From Acidobacteriaceae bacterium (GTDB lineage: Bacteria > Acidobacteriota > Terriglobia > Bryobacterales > Bryobacteraceae): DNA of 64,000 bases. The position numbers were made by a program, and so were the translations under genes. Below the pieces are notes generated by a model, which was not told the origin of the DNA, made no database searches, and saw only the letters and a program-made list of their open reading frames with translations. This document shows positions 16,412-25,757 of the stretch, one piece after another. The stretch spans positions 1 through 64,000 of the forward strand of contig JAFAMD010000013.1 in assembly GCA_019233755.1 (NCBI GenBank). The letters are read 5' to 3'. Every line of letters starts with the position of its first letter. Within the stretch, counting starts at the first letter, position 1.

Positions 16412-17899
16412 TCACGATCCGTACGAGAGCGTTAGAACGACCAAAGTTCCGTAACCCGGCTTCGAGTAGGTTTTCAACTTTCCACCCAATGCGAGACTTC
16501 GCTCCCGCATACTGATCAGACCCAAGCCAGGTCCAAAACCAGCGGCATTCACATCAAAGCCGCGGCCATAATCTCTCACCACCATGCGGAGCCGGCCGTT
16601 GCGGTGATAGAGCCGGACAGATACAGCCGGTGTACACGCATGCTTTTCCACATTGCGCAGGGCCTCACTCGCAATTCGATACACGCCGATCGCCACGTCC
16701 GACCGCAACACGGGAGCATCTTGCGGGACGAAGACGCGAACCAGTACATCGGGATTTCGTTCACCGAAATCCCTGGCAAGACTCTCGAGTGCTATAGGCA
16801 GCCCCAGATGGTCGAGGGTGGAAGGGTGCAATTGGTGCGAGAGGGTCCGAACCTGGTCGGAAAGCGAATTCAACAGCGAACGCAAATCGCCTACCTCGCT
16901 GCGAAGTTGTGTCTCGCTGAGGCTGGCATTTTCGAGCGTGTCGGATTTCATTTCCATGTAGGCGAGCTGCTGTGCGAGATCATCGTGCAAATTCCGGGCA
17001 ATGCTCCGCCGCTCCTCTTCCTGAGCATGCATCAGATTCGCGGCCAGGGCGCGCAGTTGCTGCTTCGTTTTGTCCAATTCGGCGCTGGTGTTAGCGACCT
17101 TCGTTTCGAGTCGATCCCTTTCGGCCTCGAGGAGACGCTCCACGCGTACTCGCTCTGATCTGTCGCGTACCACGATGATTCTTTCGGGAGGGATTTGATG
17201 CCCGGTGCCACGTTCGAAAGCGGTGTATTCCGGCGGCGTTTCCTGCTCGTTCGCGCCCGTTACAACTCCGCGGGGCCCGTTCGCGCCTCCATTATCGGCG
17301 ACCTCGTCGCGCAACCGGAACTCGTCGCCAAAGGAATGCCCTGCATATTCTGAAACGGGAGTGCCTGTCAAGAGTTTGGCTGCTTTGTTAATGAATCTGG
17401 TTGCGGCGGAACGATCGGCCGGGATCGCATCCCCCGGCGCGCACGCAATCAGCGCCCTTAACCAGTTCACGCTTTCGCTGAGGGTGCGCCTGAATCTGTA
17501 CTGTGCAACCCCCACGAGCAGAGCGGCATGCAACTCTGCCGGCTCGACAGGCTTTACCAGATACCCGAGCGGTTGCACGCATTGTGCCCTCTCCAGAGTG
17601 TTTGCGTCCGTGCCGGCGGTAATTAAAATACTAGGGATTCCGAAAGCATCCAAGATCTGCCCGGCAGCTTCGAGACCAGCGGGTTCTCTTGACTGCTGCA
17701 TATCCATGAGGACAATATCCGGCCTGTGCTGGCCGACCAGCCGGACAGCTTGCTCGGAGTTCGAAGCAATCGCCTCGACGTCATACCCTAAGCGTTTAAT
17801 CTGTGATTTAAGGTCCTGTGCAGTGAGGAGGTCTTCGGCCACTACTAGGAAACGAACGGGGGCGCCAGTCATCAAAACTCGATCAGTCGCTAAAGTCAC
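16412..17899 (-). CDS. Hybrid NarL-type histidine kinase with N-terminal receiver domain
   Basis: This 495-residue cytosolic protein has a receiver domain at about residues 14-135 (phosphoacceptor D66 in IVLMDM, Lys in YLVKP), a degenerate PAS-like region at about 140-265, a coiled coil, and a HisKA_3 dimerisation domain with the phosphorylated His in RRSIARNLHDDLAQQ. A HATPase_c domain follows, with N-box EALRNVEKHA, DYGRGFD and GLGLISMRERSLALGG. No transmembrane segment is seen. The receiver-first order suggests a kinase controlled by another kinase. No LuxR-type partner is adjacent, and the only nearby regulator is the convergent stand-alone receiver. The start ATG at 17899 may be replaced by the ATG nine codons later. 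Confidence 0.88.
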   Translation of the reverse strand: MTLATDRVLMTGAPVRFLVVAEDLLTAQDLKSQIKRLGYDVEAIASNSEQAVRLVGQHRPDIVLMDMQQSREPAGLEAAGQILDAFGIPSILITAGTDANTLERAQCVQPLGYLVKPVEPAELHAALLVGVAQYRFRRTLSESVNWLRALIACAPGDAIPADRSAATRFINKAAKLLTGTPVSEYAGHSFGDEFRLRDEVADNGGANGPRGVVTGANEQETPPEYTAFERGTGHQIPPERIIVVRDRSERVRVERLLEAERDRLETKVANTSAELDKTKQQLRALAANLMHAQEEERRSIARNLHDDLAQQLAYMEMKSDTLENASLSETQLRSEVGDLRSLLNSLSDQVRTLSHQLHPSTLDHLGLPIALESLARDFGERNPDVLVRVFVPQDAPVLRSDVAIGVYRIASEALRNVEKHACTPAVSVRLYHRNGRLRMVVRDYGRGFDVNAAGFGPGLGLISMRERSLALGGKLKTYSKPGYGTLVVLTLSYGS

Positions 17900-17960
17900 C
17901 GTGGGTGCCAGTTGCTTCTACCAGCGTACGATTTCGTTGATTTGATTTGCAATTCAGATT

Positions 17961-17984
17961 GTGCGCAGTCGCAGTTGGGCGCAC
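17961..17984 (-). terminator. Possible weak terminator after the glycosyltransferase operon
   Basis: GTGCGC (17961-17966) and GCGCAC (17979-17984) form a 6-bp stem with a 12-nt loop, 21 nt beyond the end of the GT2-GT4 gene on the minus strand. The sequence that follows is only moderately T-rich, so activity is uncertain. Confidence 0.3.
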
Positions 17985-18004
17985 TTGACCGATAGCTTTG
18001 TTGA

Positions 18005-19954
18005 TTACAATTCGAGGCGACTCATCGAATCCAGGGTTCGCAGAACATCCCAGCGTTTTCGTATTCGGGGCACATCGAAATCGCGATTCAGCATTTCGCG
18101 AAACGCATCGAAGTACTCCTGAGCGGCAACCCGCCACCGGCGCGGCTCTTTGCTGCTCGGCAGTGATTTTGTTCCCAGGAGTTTCGCAACGGCCGACCGC
18201 ATGTCTCGAATAGAGTCGATGCGGTACAGGTTCGGGTTGTCAACTAGGGAAGCCAGTTCCCGATTAACAGCGCTATCGAGCACGACCACTGGCTTGCGGA
18301 GTGCAAGTGCATCGATTATAGGAAGACCGAAGCCCTCATAATGGCTCGGATAGACAAGCACTCCTGCATTTGCGAACAGCTCTCGCATGTGCTGACGGCT
18401 AAGATTTCCGCTTGCAAGCCACCGCACGTTCGGCGTAGCGGGTTGCTCTTCACCCCCAAGTACGACGACGGGCCAAGCCGGGTCCAGGTGCTGAACGGCA
18501 TCCATTACGCCCTTGTGCACGAAGCTGTTTCCCAATACAAGGACATACTCACCTGAGCGAAATTCGCCGTCAGTGAGGCCGAAGTTCGTTCCGTGATACA
18601 CGACCCGCATCGGAACATCCAGGCCGTAGAGAGCAGCGAAATCGGACTGCGTGAAATCGCTGATGGTGAAGACGCAATCGGACAACTCCGCGGTCTTCTG
18701 CAGCAAGATTCGAAGCGCTGCCCCGCCTATGTAATCGCAGCGTACTCCGATGAGGTCCTGCAGGCAATAGCTTACACGCGGTGCAAGCCGGCTCATGCGG
18801 CGAAAGTCTGTCCAGGAAGAGATTTGACAAGGCTTAAAGGCAAGATCGAAGACTTGACCGTCACCCGGTTTATCTTCAAAGATCCTGTAGCCGGCTAACT
18901 CGTGCGCAAAAAAGCGCTCGGGCTGATACAGACCGACATGTAATTCGAACTCGTCCCCAAATAAGCGGGACAGTTCGCGTAACAGGTTCAAGCCGAAGTT
19001 GGACGTTCCGGTGTGTGCTGCCGGCAGATGAAACAGGTCGTAGAGAATGCGCGGCCGATGGGGCATGCACAAAACAGCAAATCTCTCGACAGGGTCGCGT
19101 TGGTAGCGGTCGTAATCTGCTATTTTTTGCCCGTATTCCGGGTATCGGGAGTCGAGAATTTCACGGTGCGCTTCTTCCAGCTTCGCTCGCCGCGGGCCGA
19201 ACGATGAGGATTCATGATGATATACGTACGCCCGGTTTGCTACGACAGCGGAATAGCCATACCGATTGATGCGGCAAACAAAATCGTTCTCTTCGTTGTA
19301 GCCGGGCGCGTAGATTTCGTCGAACAGTTGGAAGCGGTCGAGGACTTTCGCCTTGATCAACATGCAGAAACCGTGCGCGGTTGGCATCGGTTGATAACGG
19401 GGCAACGAATGCTTCATTCTCTGCCATACCGCGAAGGATGCTTCTGCATCAAAGCCGGCTTCCTTCTCCGGAATGGAGAAGATCGTTGCGTTATTGCTGC
19501 GGGGCGTCACCACCGCATGCCTCTCATGCAGATAGAGGACGTCCTGCATCTCTTCGAGAGATCCTGCTGTCAGTTCGGTGTCTGAGTTGAGCAGGAGCAG
19601 ATCACTGTTCGGTTCGCGAAGATGCTCGAATCCCCAATTGCACGTACCTACGAACCCGCGGTTGGCTTCGCTGCGTACGTAGCGGAGCCTTGGAAACGAA
19701 CTGCCGACGGCTTCACAAGCCTCCCGGACGCTACTGTCCGGCGTTGCATCATCGAGCACGAAGACAATCGAACGCTCCGGGGCAAAACGAGCAAGGCTTT
19801 CGAGACACTTTCGAAGCGAGGCCGCGGCCCCATAGGCCGGAATCAGAATCGAGATGCGCGGTCGCGCTTCGTCGCCTTCGTATTCATTTGAAGCGTCTGC
19901 CTGCGAGGGAACGAGACCTGTACTCAAGCCTTCCCTCTTATGAGGTGCAGGCAC
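18005..19954 (-). CDS. Bifunctional glycosyltransferase (GT2 fused to GT4)
   Basis: This 649-residue protein joins two transferases. The N-terminal half is a GT-A fold GT2 domain (about 33-290) with ISILIPAYGAAASLRKCLESL, the nucleotide-binding VLDDATPD and DLLLLNSDTEL (DxD-like). The C-terminal half (about 310-640) is a GT-B fold GT4 domain with VLVLGNSFVHKG, VLVYPSHYEGFGLPIIDALA and the donor-binding Glu of that motif. It probably adds two sugars in sequence to a surface glycan at the cytosolic face of the inner membrane. It is last in the operon and overlaps the coiled-coil gene by 31 nt. Donor and acceptor cannot be read from sequence. Confidence 0.88.
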   Translation of the reverse strand: MPAPHKREGLSTGLVPSQADASNEYEGDEARPRISILIPAYGAAASLRKCLESLARFAPERSIVFVLDDATPDSSVREACEAVGSSFPRLRYVRSEANRGFVGTCNWGFEHLREPNSDLLLLNSDTELTAGSLEEMQDVLYLHERHAVVTPRSNNATIFSIPEKEAGFDAEASFAVWQRMKHSLPRYQPMPTAHGFCMLIKAKVLDRFQLFDEIYAPGYNEENDFVCRINRYGYSAVVANRAYVYHHESSSFGPRRAKLEEAHREILDSRYPEYGQKIADYDRYQRDPVERFAVLCMPHRPRILYDLFHLPAAHTGTSNFGLNLLRELSRLFGDEFELHVGLYQPERFFAHELAGYRIFEDKPGDGQVFDLAFKPCQISSWTDFRRMSRLAPRVSYCLQDLIGVRCDYIGGAALRILLQKTAELSDCVFTISDFTQSDFAALYGLDVPMRVVYHGTNFGLTDGEFRSGEYVLVLGNSFVHKGVMDAVQHLDPAWPVVVLGGEEQPATPNVRWLASGNLSRQHMRELFANAGVLVYPSHYEGFGLPIIDALALRKPVVVLDSAVNRELASLVDNPNLYRIDSIRDMRSAVAKLLGTKSLPSSKEPRRWRVAAQEYFDAFREMLNRDFDVPRIRKRWDVLRTLDSMSRLEL

Positions 19955-20319
19955 GCCCGCAGTGGACGAGTCAGCTTCCAGGAAAGTGAAGTCTGCAGTC
20001 CTTCATTGATGCGCTTCTGCTCTTCGAGGGCGGCGGACAGTTGCTGTACCTGGTATCTCAGCTCTTCTTCCTGCTGCCTGGACGCTTTCAGTTTCGCGAA
20101 TTTCTCTTCCAGGGCCGCCAGTTCGCGCCGGAGTTTGTTCCTTTCGCCGGCGATTTCGCGCAATTGTTCAGCCGCCAGCCTGCGATCTTCCTGCGCGGCT
20201 TCCAGGTCGGCGCGGGGATCGCGGTTCCCAAAATCGGGTCCACCGCCGATCGCAACGTCGATCTTCGCGGAGACACGATCTTGGGCTGTCATTTGCTCGT
20301 TCCCGCTATTCGCGTTCAA
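19924..20319 (-). CDS. Small coiled-coil protein of the glycosyltransferase operon
   Basis: This 131-residue protein is mostly a charged coiled coil (about 35-112, Arg/Glu/Leu heptads) and ends in SLSWKLTRPLRACLHLIRG. The SWxLTxPLR tail is a signature seen in the coiled-coil linkers of many multi-domain surface-glycan glycosyltransferases and near their ends. Here it stands as a separate gene between two transferases, overlapping the upstream gene by 4 nt (ATGA) and the downstream gene by 31 nt. A scaffold that holds the two enzymes or docks them to the membrane is a reasonable inference. No catalytic motif is present. Confidence 0.75.
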   Translation of the reverse strand: MNANSGNEQMTAQDRVSAKIDVAIGGGPDFGNRDPRADLEAAQEDRRLAAEQLREIAGERNKLRRELAALEEKFAKLKASRQQEEELRYQVQQLSAALEEQKRINEGLQTSLSWKLTRPLRACLHLIRGKA

Positions 20320-22265
20320 AGTGTGTCTCCCACTAGTGACGGCACCAGTGCAACATCAGCGTGCACCGTCGATGTCCGGCCGACCAGTTCGAACGTTCCG
20401 ATAGCGTACGGAGTAACGAGCACATGAGCCCCCTGCGTGTGCGTCAATGCTACCAACCGTTGTACAAGATCACGCATGCGATTGCTCGAGACAGCGCCAA
20501 AGCCACCGAGGGCCGCCAGTTGGCTTCGTTTTACGGCAAAGAATTCATCCGAAATCGAGTAGACAGAGCGCAGGACGCTAAAGTGCTCCCAGTAATCGCA
20601 TCGCGGAAAGTAGAGCCCGGCGTAGTCGTCCACCAGTTGGCCCGCCAAATTACGGCGGAACCCTGAATGGACGATGTGACTTTTCAGATCGAGAGAGATA
20701 CCGGTGACCAGGCCGCAATCCGGACGCATAGCCTGCGCGGCAAGCTCCTCGAAGAAAAAGTGATTTACTGCCTCGAGCGGCCGGTTGATAAAGACAAACA
20801 CGTCCTCGCGGAAGTCGCCGAGGTGACGCAGCGTTTTAGAGACCGATCGGGACCCCGCTGTTTGTGCGGTATTGGTCAGCAGATCTGCGCCGGAGCCGAG
20901 CAGCTCATAGACTTGCGTTCGCCCGCGATCGATATCAGCGGCGAGCGCTGCATGTTGCAGGCTTCCGTCTTCGGTTCTTATGAACACGGCGACCCGAGTG
21001 TCAGATGTGAGCTTAGGACGCAGGCGGAACGATTCGGGGAACAGGCTCGGCCAGACGACGGCTTCCCGACCGGTTCTAGCGATGTAGTCTTCAACCGGCT
21101 TCGAGGATCGCCGCTTCAACCCTCTCGGCAGCGGAGCGGTTGCGTCGTGGCCTATGCGCAGATGATATAGCGGCTTCGGAACATGCCGAACCCGCGATGG
21201 ATTCATTCGTTCCAGAATTCGCAGCAGCAGGCCGGAGTCGTCAGGATCATCTGTTTCCGTCGTATATGCGCCCCCTTCCAGCAGCAGGTTGCGCCGGATG
21301 GCCGCACCGTTGCCGATGAAATTCCACGATAGAAACGCCTCGAAATCGAACTCCGGCTTGAAAAATGGACGCAGGCGCTTGCCATAGAAATTCATCTCAT
21401 CCTCATCCGTATAGACCAGATCGATGTCTTCGCCTGTATTCAGGGCCCGAGCGATTTCGACAAGTGCGAAGGGGTGCAACTCATCGCGGTAGTCCAGCCG
21501 CAGGACGAATTCGCCCTCCGCGGCATTCAGGGCGCGCTTCAACTCATCGGAGAGGCGCCCGGACGATGCGGGGAGCAGCTTGACCCTGCTGTCTTCGGAA
21601 GCAACTCTCTCCAGGTAGACGTACTCGGGGCCAGGAGGCACGGAGTCGCGTGCGACGCAGAGCTGCCAATGCGAATAATGCTGCTGAAGCACTGATTCGA
21701 CGCAGCGGGTCACGAGATAAGGATGTGACTCGGGAACGTAAAGAAGGATCGAAATCAGGGGCCGATAGGGCAGCGCGGAAAGCCGGCTTGCCACATCGAG
21801 CTCCGGCCAGAATAGCGACGATTCCGATTCCGCAAGCCAGTATTGGTAGTCGACTCGAATTCCCTGTTTCGCGACGTCCTCAATAGCGTCTAAGAATCCC
21901 TGACACGGGATTGCATCCGCCAGAACCACATCGTGCGATTTCGTCGTGGCTATCAGTCGCACGGATTCAGATGGTTGGGGGCGACCGAAACGAACAACGA
22001 AGCCCGGCTTTTTGAACCCCAACTCGTGCTTGTGATTCTGCGCTACATCCGGGCGCGGCAGACCCGTAAAAACAGGGATGCGCTTCTCGCCGACTACGAG
22101 CCAGAGCTCGAACGCTTCTTCGTCCGCCGGTACGAACCAGCCTTTCAGGTACGATTCACGGGAGTTCAAGGGAACTGCGGCGGCGGTGTCCAGTGAAAAG
22201 AGGAACCTGGGTTTCCGTTCAACCGGCATCTCGGCCCGGCCAGGGTTGTTGGCTAGATCTGCCAT
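20316..22265 (-). CDS. GT2-family glycosyltransferase (large, O-antigen type)
   Basis: This 649-residue protein has an N-terminal beta-rich domain (about 15-140) and a GT-A fold at about 165-430 with LISILLYVPESHPYLVTRCVESVLQQ, LIYTDEDE-like DLVYTDEDEMN (the acidic metal/nucleotide motif) and FKPEFDFEAFLSWNFIGNG. A C-terminal half resembles a second, degenerate GT-A-like domain. Such proteins build rhamnan or O-antigen-like chains. The frame opens at 22316, but I chose the ATG at 22265: it overlaps the stop of the preceding gene as TAATG, with GGGAAG just upstream, which implies coupled translation. Confidence 0.85.
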   Translation of the reverse strand: MADLANNPGRAEMPVERKPRFLFSLDTAAAVPLNSRESYLKGWFVPADEEAFELWLVVGEKRIPVFTGLPRPDVAQNHKHELGFKKPGFVVRFGRPQPSESVRLIATTKSHDVVLADAIPCQGFLDAIEDVAKQGIRVDYQYWLAESESSLFWPELDVASRLSALPYRPLISILLYVPESHPYLVTRCVESVLQQHYSHWQLCVARDSVPPGPEYVYLERVASEDSRVKLLPASSGRLSDELKRALNAAEGEFVLRLDYRDELHPFALVEIARALNTGEDIDLVYTDEDEMNFYGKRLRPFFKPEFDFEAFLSWNFIGNGAAIRRNLLLEGGAYTTETDDPDDSGLLLRILERMNPSRVRHVPKPLYHLRIGHDATAPLPRGLKRRSSKPVEDYIARTGREAVVWPSLFPESFRLRPKLTSDTRVAVFIRTEDGSLQHAALAADIDRGRTQVYELLGSGADLLTNTAQTAGSRSVSKTLRHLGDFREDVFVFINRPLEAVNHFFFEELAAQAMRPDCGLVTGISLDLKSHIVHSGFRRNLAGQLVDDYAGLYFPRCDYWEHFSVLRSVYSISDEFFAVKRSQLAALGGFGAVSSNRMRDLVQRLVALTHTQGAHVLVTPYAIGTFELVGRTSTVHADVALVPSLVGDTL

Positions 22266-24091
22266 TACTTCCCGGAAAATCTTCTTGCTACCGTGAGCTG
22301 ATTGCCGAGGGTACACGCTGAGCGGCCGTCTTTCAATACGGCAAACGCGCGATAGGTCTGGCCGTCTTTCAGATCAAATTCGCCATTCCATCCGCTGTCG
22401 GAAGCTTTAATCTCGGCGAGAGAACTCGAGACGTCCGGGCGCGACCCGCCCAATTTAGCAAAGCCGATTATGTGTCCGTTGGAAGCTGCCAAACCCACCG
22501 CGGACGGCAAAGAATGATCCCGCCGGTCCCACGCCCAGCCCCCGACGCCGAACGATCCAAACTTTTCAGCAAAAACCGCGCCATCGATGAAGCCGGAACA
22601 TTCAGAGGCAGGGGCGCTTTCATAGCCGCCTATCGTAGCGGGTGCGGCAGAGGGTTCCACGCTCGGATATGCCATCAGACTGGACGGCTTTGGCCCCCAA
22701 CCATGTTGCTTCATGTATTCGTAGTAGACGCGCACCGCGGCAGCATCGGGGTACACGACGCGGGTCATGCTTTGGCCCTTGTCATATCCCCTCAGCTCGT
22801 CGTATCCATGCGCCAAACCAAGCTTATGCTCCATGGCCCAATCGGCGGCTTGAACGAAACGAGAGCCACTCGCGAGAAGCAGCAACAGAATTCCAGCCTG
22901 AACGGCCGTAAACGAGCCCGTGTTCAGGCGGACCCTGGTCAGCCTTCCCACGATCAGAAGGCCGAGGCAGCCCCAGAAAATCAGCGCGACGGACTGGTAG
23001 CGCGATGCAATTGCCTGCTCGTAGCCGAAATTGATCCGCCCCAGGGCGGTGAGGATGATGCCGCCAAGCGCGAACATCATCTCGGCAAACAGAAAAGCCT
23101 CGAAGCGGCTACACGCCCGCCGCTTCCGTATGCACTGAACGCTGCCCGCGACGGCCACCCCCGCGGCTAGCAGCGCAATCCATTCCGCCAGAACCGGCCA
23201 ATCGGATGGGTTCGGCAGGTGTCCGTCCCAACTGAAGGCAAGGCAGGTTAGCGCGAACTTCAACACTGTCAGCGGCTGCTGGAGGCTCGCAACCGGATTG
23301 GCGTGAATCCCGGGCGAATGATAGCCGATGAAATAAAGCGCGATGGCAGAGGTTCCAACAACCGCGATGATGATCAAATCGCGGTGCGAGAACCCGAGCG
23401 TGAACGCCAGCAGCACGAGGACCGGCCATGCGAGCAACCCATTCGCGAGGTTTATTTCCGACAGAAAGGCGGCGGCTATACACGCCGCGAGGGCAAGGTT
23501 CCGTAACCGGCTCCGCGCGCCGGGTATTGAGGCATACCACAGCGCGCCTGCGAAACAAAGCGAGGCGGCGCAGCCAGCCAGAACGAAGGGGACCTGAAAC
23601 CCCCAAGTGAAATTCTGCACCTGAAGCGGAGAAAAGAGACAAAAAGCGAGGAGTCCGGCTGCGGTTACCAGAGCGGTCCCTGTGAACCCCCCGAAACGCC
23701 TCGCGACTCCGGCCAACACTGCGAAATGGATGGCCTGAACAAGGAAGATCTCCATCAGGAGGCTCTTGTTCCGGCCGCCGAACCAGAACAGATCGGCCAC
23801 GCCGAGCAGCATCCCGAGTGGATGCCGATGCTCATTGTTTTGTTCCCAGAGCAGACTGAAGGTGAGATGACCGTGGCCGCGAATGAGCCTATCAACGACA
23901 TTCCATTGATCCCAATGCAGCACCGGACTGTAAGAGCGGATTACAATCCATGCACTCGCGGCGACCGTGCAGATTCCGGCCGCCAGGATCAGGTAGGAAA
24001 GCGCGCGCGAGATGGGCGCAGGTAAAGAAAGTTGCTGCTCCTGCCCGGTGGCGCGCTCCTCCAGCGTTCGTACTTCGAATGACGGCATCAC
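22265..24091 (-). CDS. Multi-pass membrane protein of a glycan operon, function unknown
   Basis: This 608-residue protein has about ten hydrophobic segments between residues 28 and 430, including an early loop with HWDQWNVVDRLIRGHGH and WEQNNEHRHPLG that resembles the acidic first loop of membrane-bound glycosyltransferases or polymerases of the GT-C fold. A soluble C-terminal domain (about 500-600) contains FGVGGWAWDRRDHSLPSAVG, a beta-rich segment. It is the first gene of the operon and is coupled to the GT2 gene (TAATG). A GT-C enzyme using lipid-linked sugars is a guess from topology and context. The family is not one I can name. Confidence 0.65.
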   Translation of the reverse strand: MMPSFEVRTLEERATGQEQQLSLPAPISRALSYLILAAGICTVAASAWIVIRSYSPVLHWDQWNVVDRLIRGHGHLTFSLLWEQNNEHRHPLGMLLGVADLFWFGGRNKSLLMEIFLVQAIHFAVLAGVARRFGGFTGTALVTAAGLLAFCLFSPLQVQNFTWGFQVPFVLAGCAASLCFAGALWYASIPGARSRLRNLALAACIAAAFLSEINLANGLLAWPVLVLLAFTLGFSHRDLIIIAVVGTSAIALYFIGYHSPGIHANPVASLQQPLTVLKFALTCLAFSWDGHLPNPSDWPVLAEWIALLAAGVAVAGSVQCIRKRRACSRFEAFLFAEMMFALGGIILTALGRINFGYEQAIASRYQSVALIFWGCLGLLIVGRLTRVRLNTGSFTAVQAGILLLLLASGSRFVQAADWAMEHKLGLAHGYDELRGYDKGQSMTRVVYPDAAAVRVYYEYMKQHGWGPKPSSLMAYPSVEPSAAPATIGGYESAPASECSGFIDGAVFAEKFGSFGVGGWAWDRRDHSLPSAVGLAASNGHIIGFAKLGGSRPDVSSSLAEIKASDSGWNGEFDLKDGQTYRAFAVLKDGRSACTLGNQLTVARRFSGK

Positions 24092-24149
24092 TTGGCTTTG
24101 ACGCTAGTTTGGCACAACGGGCCGTCCCCGACTGAGCCGGCTACAGGCG

Positions 24150-25454
24150 TTAGCGGGCCTTATTCGCGAATTTGCGCTTGCCGGGGAACCGCTTTCGGCC
24201 CTTGAACATGGATTGCGATTTGGGGTTGCCGGTGTGGTTCCTGTGATGAGGCTGGTGGGGCGGATGCGTCTCCTCGAGCGATGCCGGCCGGCTGAGCTTA
24301 ATGGCTTCCTGCTCGGAGATATGAATCTCTTCGAGGATCTCAGGCGAGATTTCGCGGCGTTCAAGGCGTAATTTACACTCACGTTCGATGCGGCGGATCT
24401 CGCTCCGTTCGTGTTTGCCGGTGAAGGTAGAGGCCGCGCCGCGCTGGCCTGCCCGACCCGTGCGGCCGACGCGATGAATGAAATCTTCCGGAGCTTGCGG
24501 CAGGTCGTAGTTCACCACATGTGCGACGCTGTCGACGTGGATCCCGCGCGCGGCGACGTCGGTCGCAACTAACACGCGGTAGCGGCCATCGCGAAAACCG
24601 GCGAGCGCCTGGTTGCGTTGGTTCTGGGTGCGGTCGCCGTGCATCGCAACCGCCTTCGTTCCCGAAGCCGACAGCCGCTTCGACAGGCGGTCTGCACCGT
24701 GTTTTGTGCGCGAAAACACAAGGAACAAACCCTCTTCCTTCTGGAGCAGATGCCGGAGCAGCGCGAACTTTCGCTCATGCTCGACCTCATACACGTGCAA
24801 GTCGATCTGTTCGGGGGCCTTTCTTTCCGCTGAACCGATCGCAATTCGGACCGGGCTCTTAGAGTGGCGATCGATGAGACGCTCCACTGCTTTCTCCATC
24901 GTGGCCGAGAAGAACAGGCTTTGGCGCGTAGCCGGCAGCACGGAGAGGATTCGTTCGATAGCTGGAAGGAAGCCCATATCGAGCATCCGATCTGCCTCAT
25001 CGAGGACGAGGGTCTCAACCGACGATAGGTTGATGAGCCGCCGGTTCAGGAAGTCTTCGAGCCTGCCCGGCGTGGCGATTACGATATCGACGCCCTTCCG
25101 CAGAGCGTTCAACTGAGTGTTCTCGCTGAGGCCGCCGACCACGATAGCGTGCCGCAAGCCGGTTCCAGGAGCGAGCTTCTGGAATGTGTCGGCGATCTGA
25201 ATCGCCAGTTCGCGAGTGGGGCTGAGTACGAGAGCCCGTACGTTTTTCGAAGTGCTTTTTTGCAGTTTCTCCACGATGGGCAGCAAAAACGCGAGTGTCT
25301 TACCCGTGCCGGTCTGCGCGGTCGCGACGACGTCGGCTCCGGTAAGAGCAGGAGGAATCGCCTGTGCCTGGACAGGCGTCGGCTGGACGAAGCAATTGCG
25401 CTCCAGGTTTTTATGAAGCGTTGCAGAGAGAGATAGCTCAGAAAATTGGTGCAT
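24150..25454 (-). CDS. rhlE: DEAD-box RNA helicase, RhlE-like
   Basis: All core motifs are present in 434 residues: Q motif (FVQPTPVQAQAIPP), motif I TAQTGTGKT, Ia PTRELA, II DEAD in VLDEADRMLDMG, III SAT, motif V ATDVAARGI and motif VI HRVGRTGRAG. The C-terminal extension (about 375-434) is basic (GRKRFPGKRKFANKAR), as in RhlE-type helicases, and probably helps bind RNA. The enzyme unwinds short RNA duplexes with ATP, typically in ribosome assembly or RNA decay. The start at 25454 has no good Shine-Dalgarno site. The gene is monocistronic and divergent from the repeat-GT4 gene. Confidence 0.92.
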   Translation of the reverse strand: MHQFSELSLSATLHKNLERNCFVQPTPVQAQAIPPALTGADVVATAQTGTGKTLAFLLPIVEKLQKSTSKNVRALVLSPTRELAIQIADTFQKLAPGTGLRHAIVVGGLSENTQLNALRKGVDIVIATPGRLEDFLNRRLINLSSVETLVLDEADRMLDMGFLPAIERILSVLPATRQSLFFSATMEKAVERLIDRHSKSPVRIAIGSAERKAPEQIDLHVYEVEHERKFALLRHLLQKEEGLFLVFSRTKHGADRLSKRLSASGTKAVAMHGDRTQNQRNQALAGFRDGRYRVLVATDVAARGIHVDSVAHVVNYDLPQAPEDFIHRVGRTGRAGQRGAASTFTGKHERSEIRRIERECKLRLERREISPEILEEIHISEQEAIKLSRPASLEETHPPHQPHHRNHTGNPKSQSMFKGRKRFPGKRKFANKAR

Positions 25455-25757
25455 GTTTTTTGTAAGGCCGTAGCTATGCCGAAAACCGGCAGGACGTCCT
25501 TGCGAAAACGAACCACGAGCTTCGTGATGACCGAAACCGGATAGATTCGGAACCAGCAGATGAGATCAGCCAGGTAGGACGACTTGCGGCGGGAATCTTC
25601 TCTATAGTAGCAGAGCTAGAGGCGTTAGGGGTTCTCAAACCACTGTGCGTGGCAAAATACACGGTATGCGGACTGCCTCGCCACCGCTCAGCCCGACCAA
25701 TTTCGGCCTGGATGCCGGGCGCCTGGGTGTCGGGTACCCGGACGTCGGGCGATAGAT
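25455..25757. other. Divergent intergenic region between helicase and repeat-GT4 genes
   Basis: These 303 nt must hold both divergent promoters. The part next to the GT4 gene (25710-25755) is rich in short repeats of GGGCG/TCGGG type. I see no confident promoter hexamers, tRNA or small gene. Confidence 0.4.

Noticed and set aside
16114..16515. 133-codon plus-strand frame between the receiver and the histidine kinase
   Set aside because: No domain, atypical composition, and it runs into the kinase coding region antisense.
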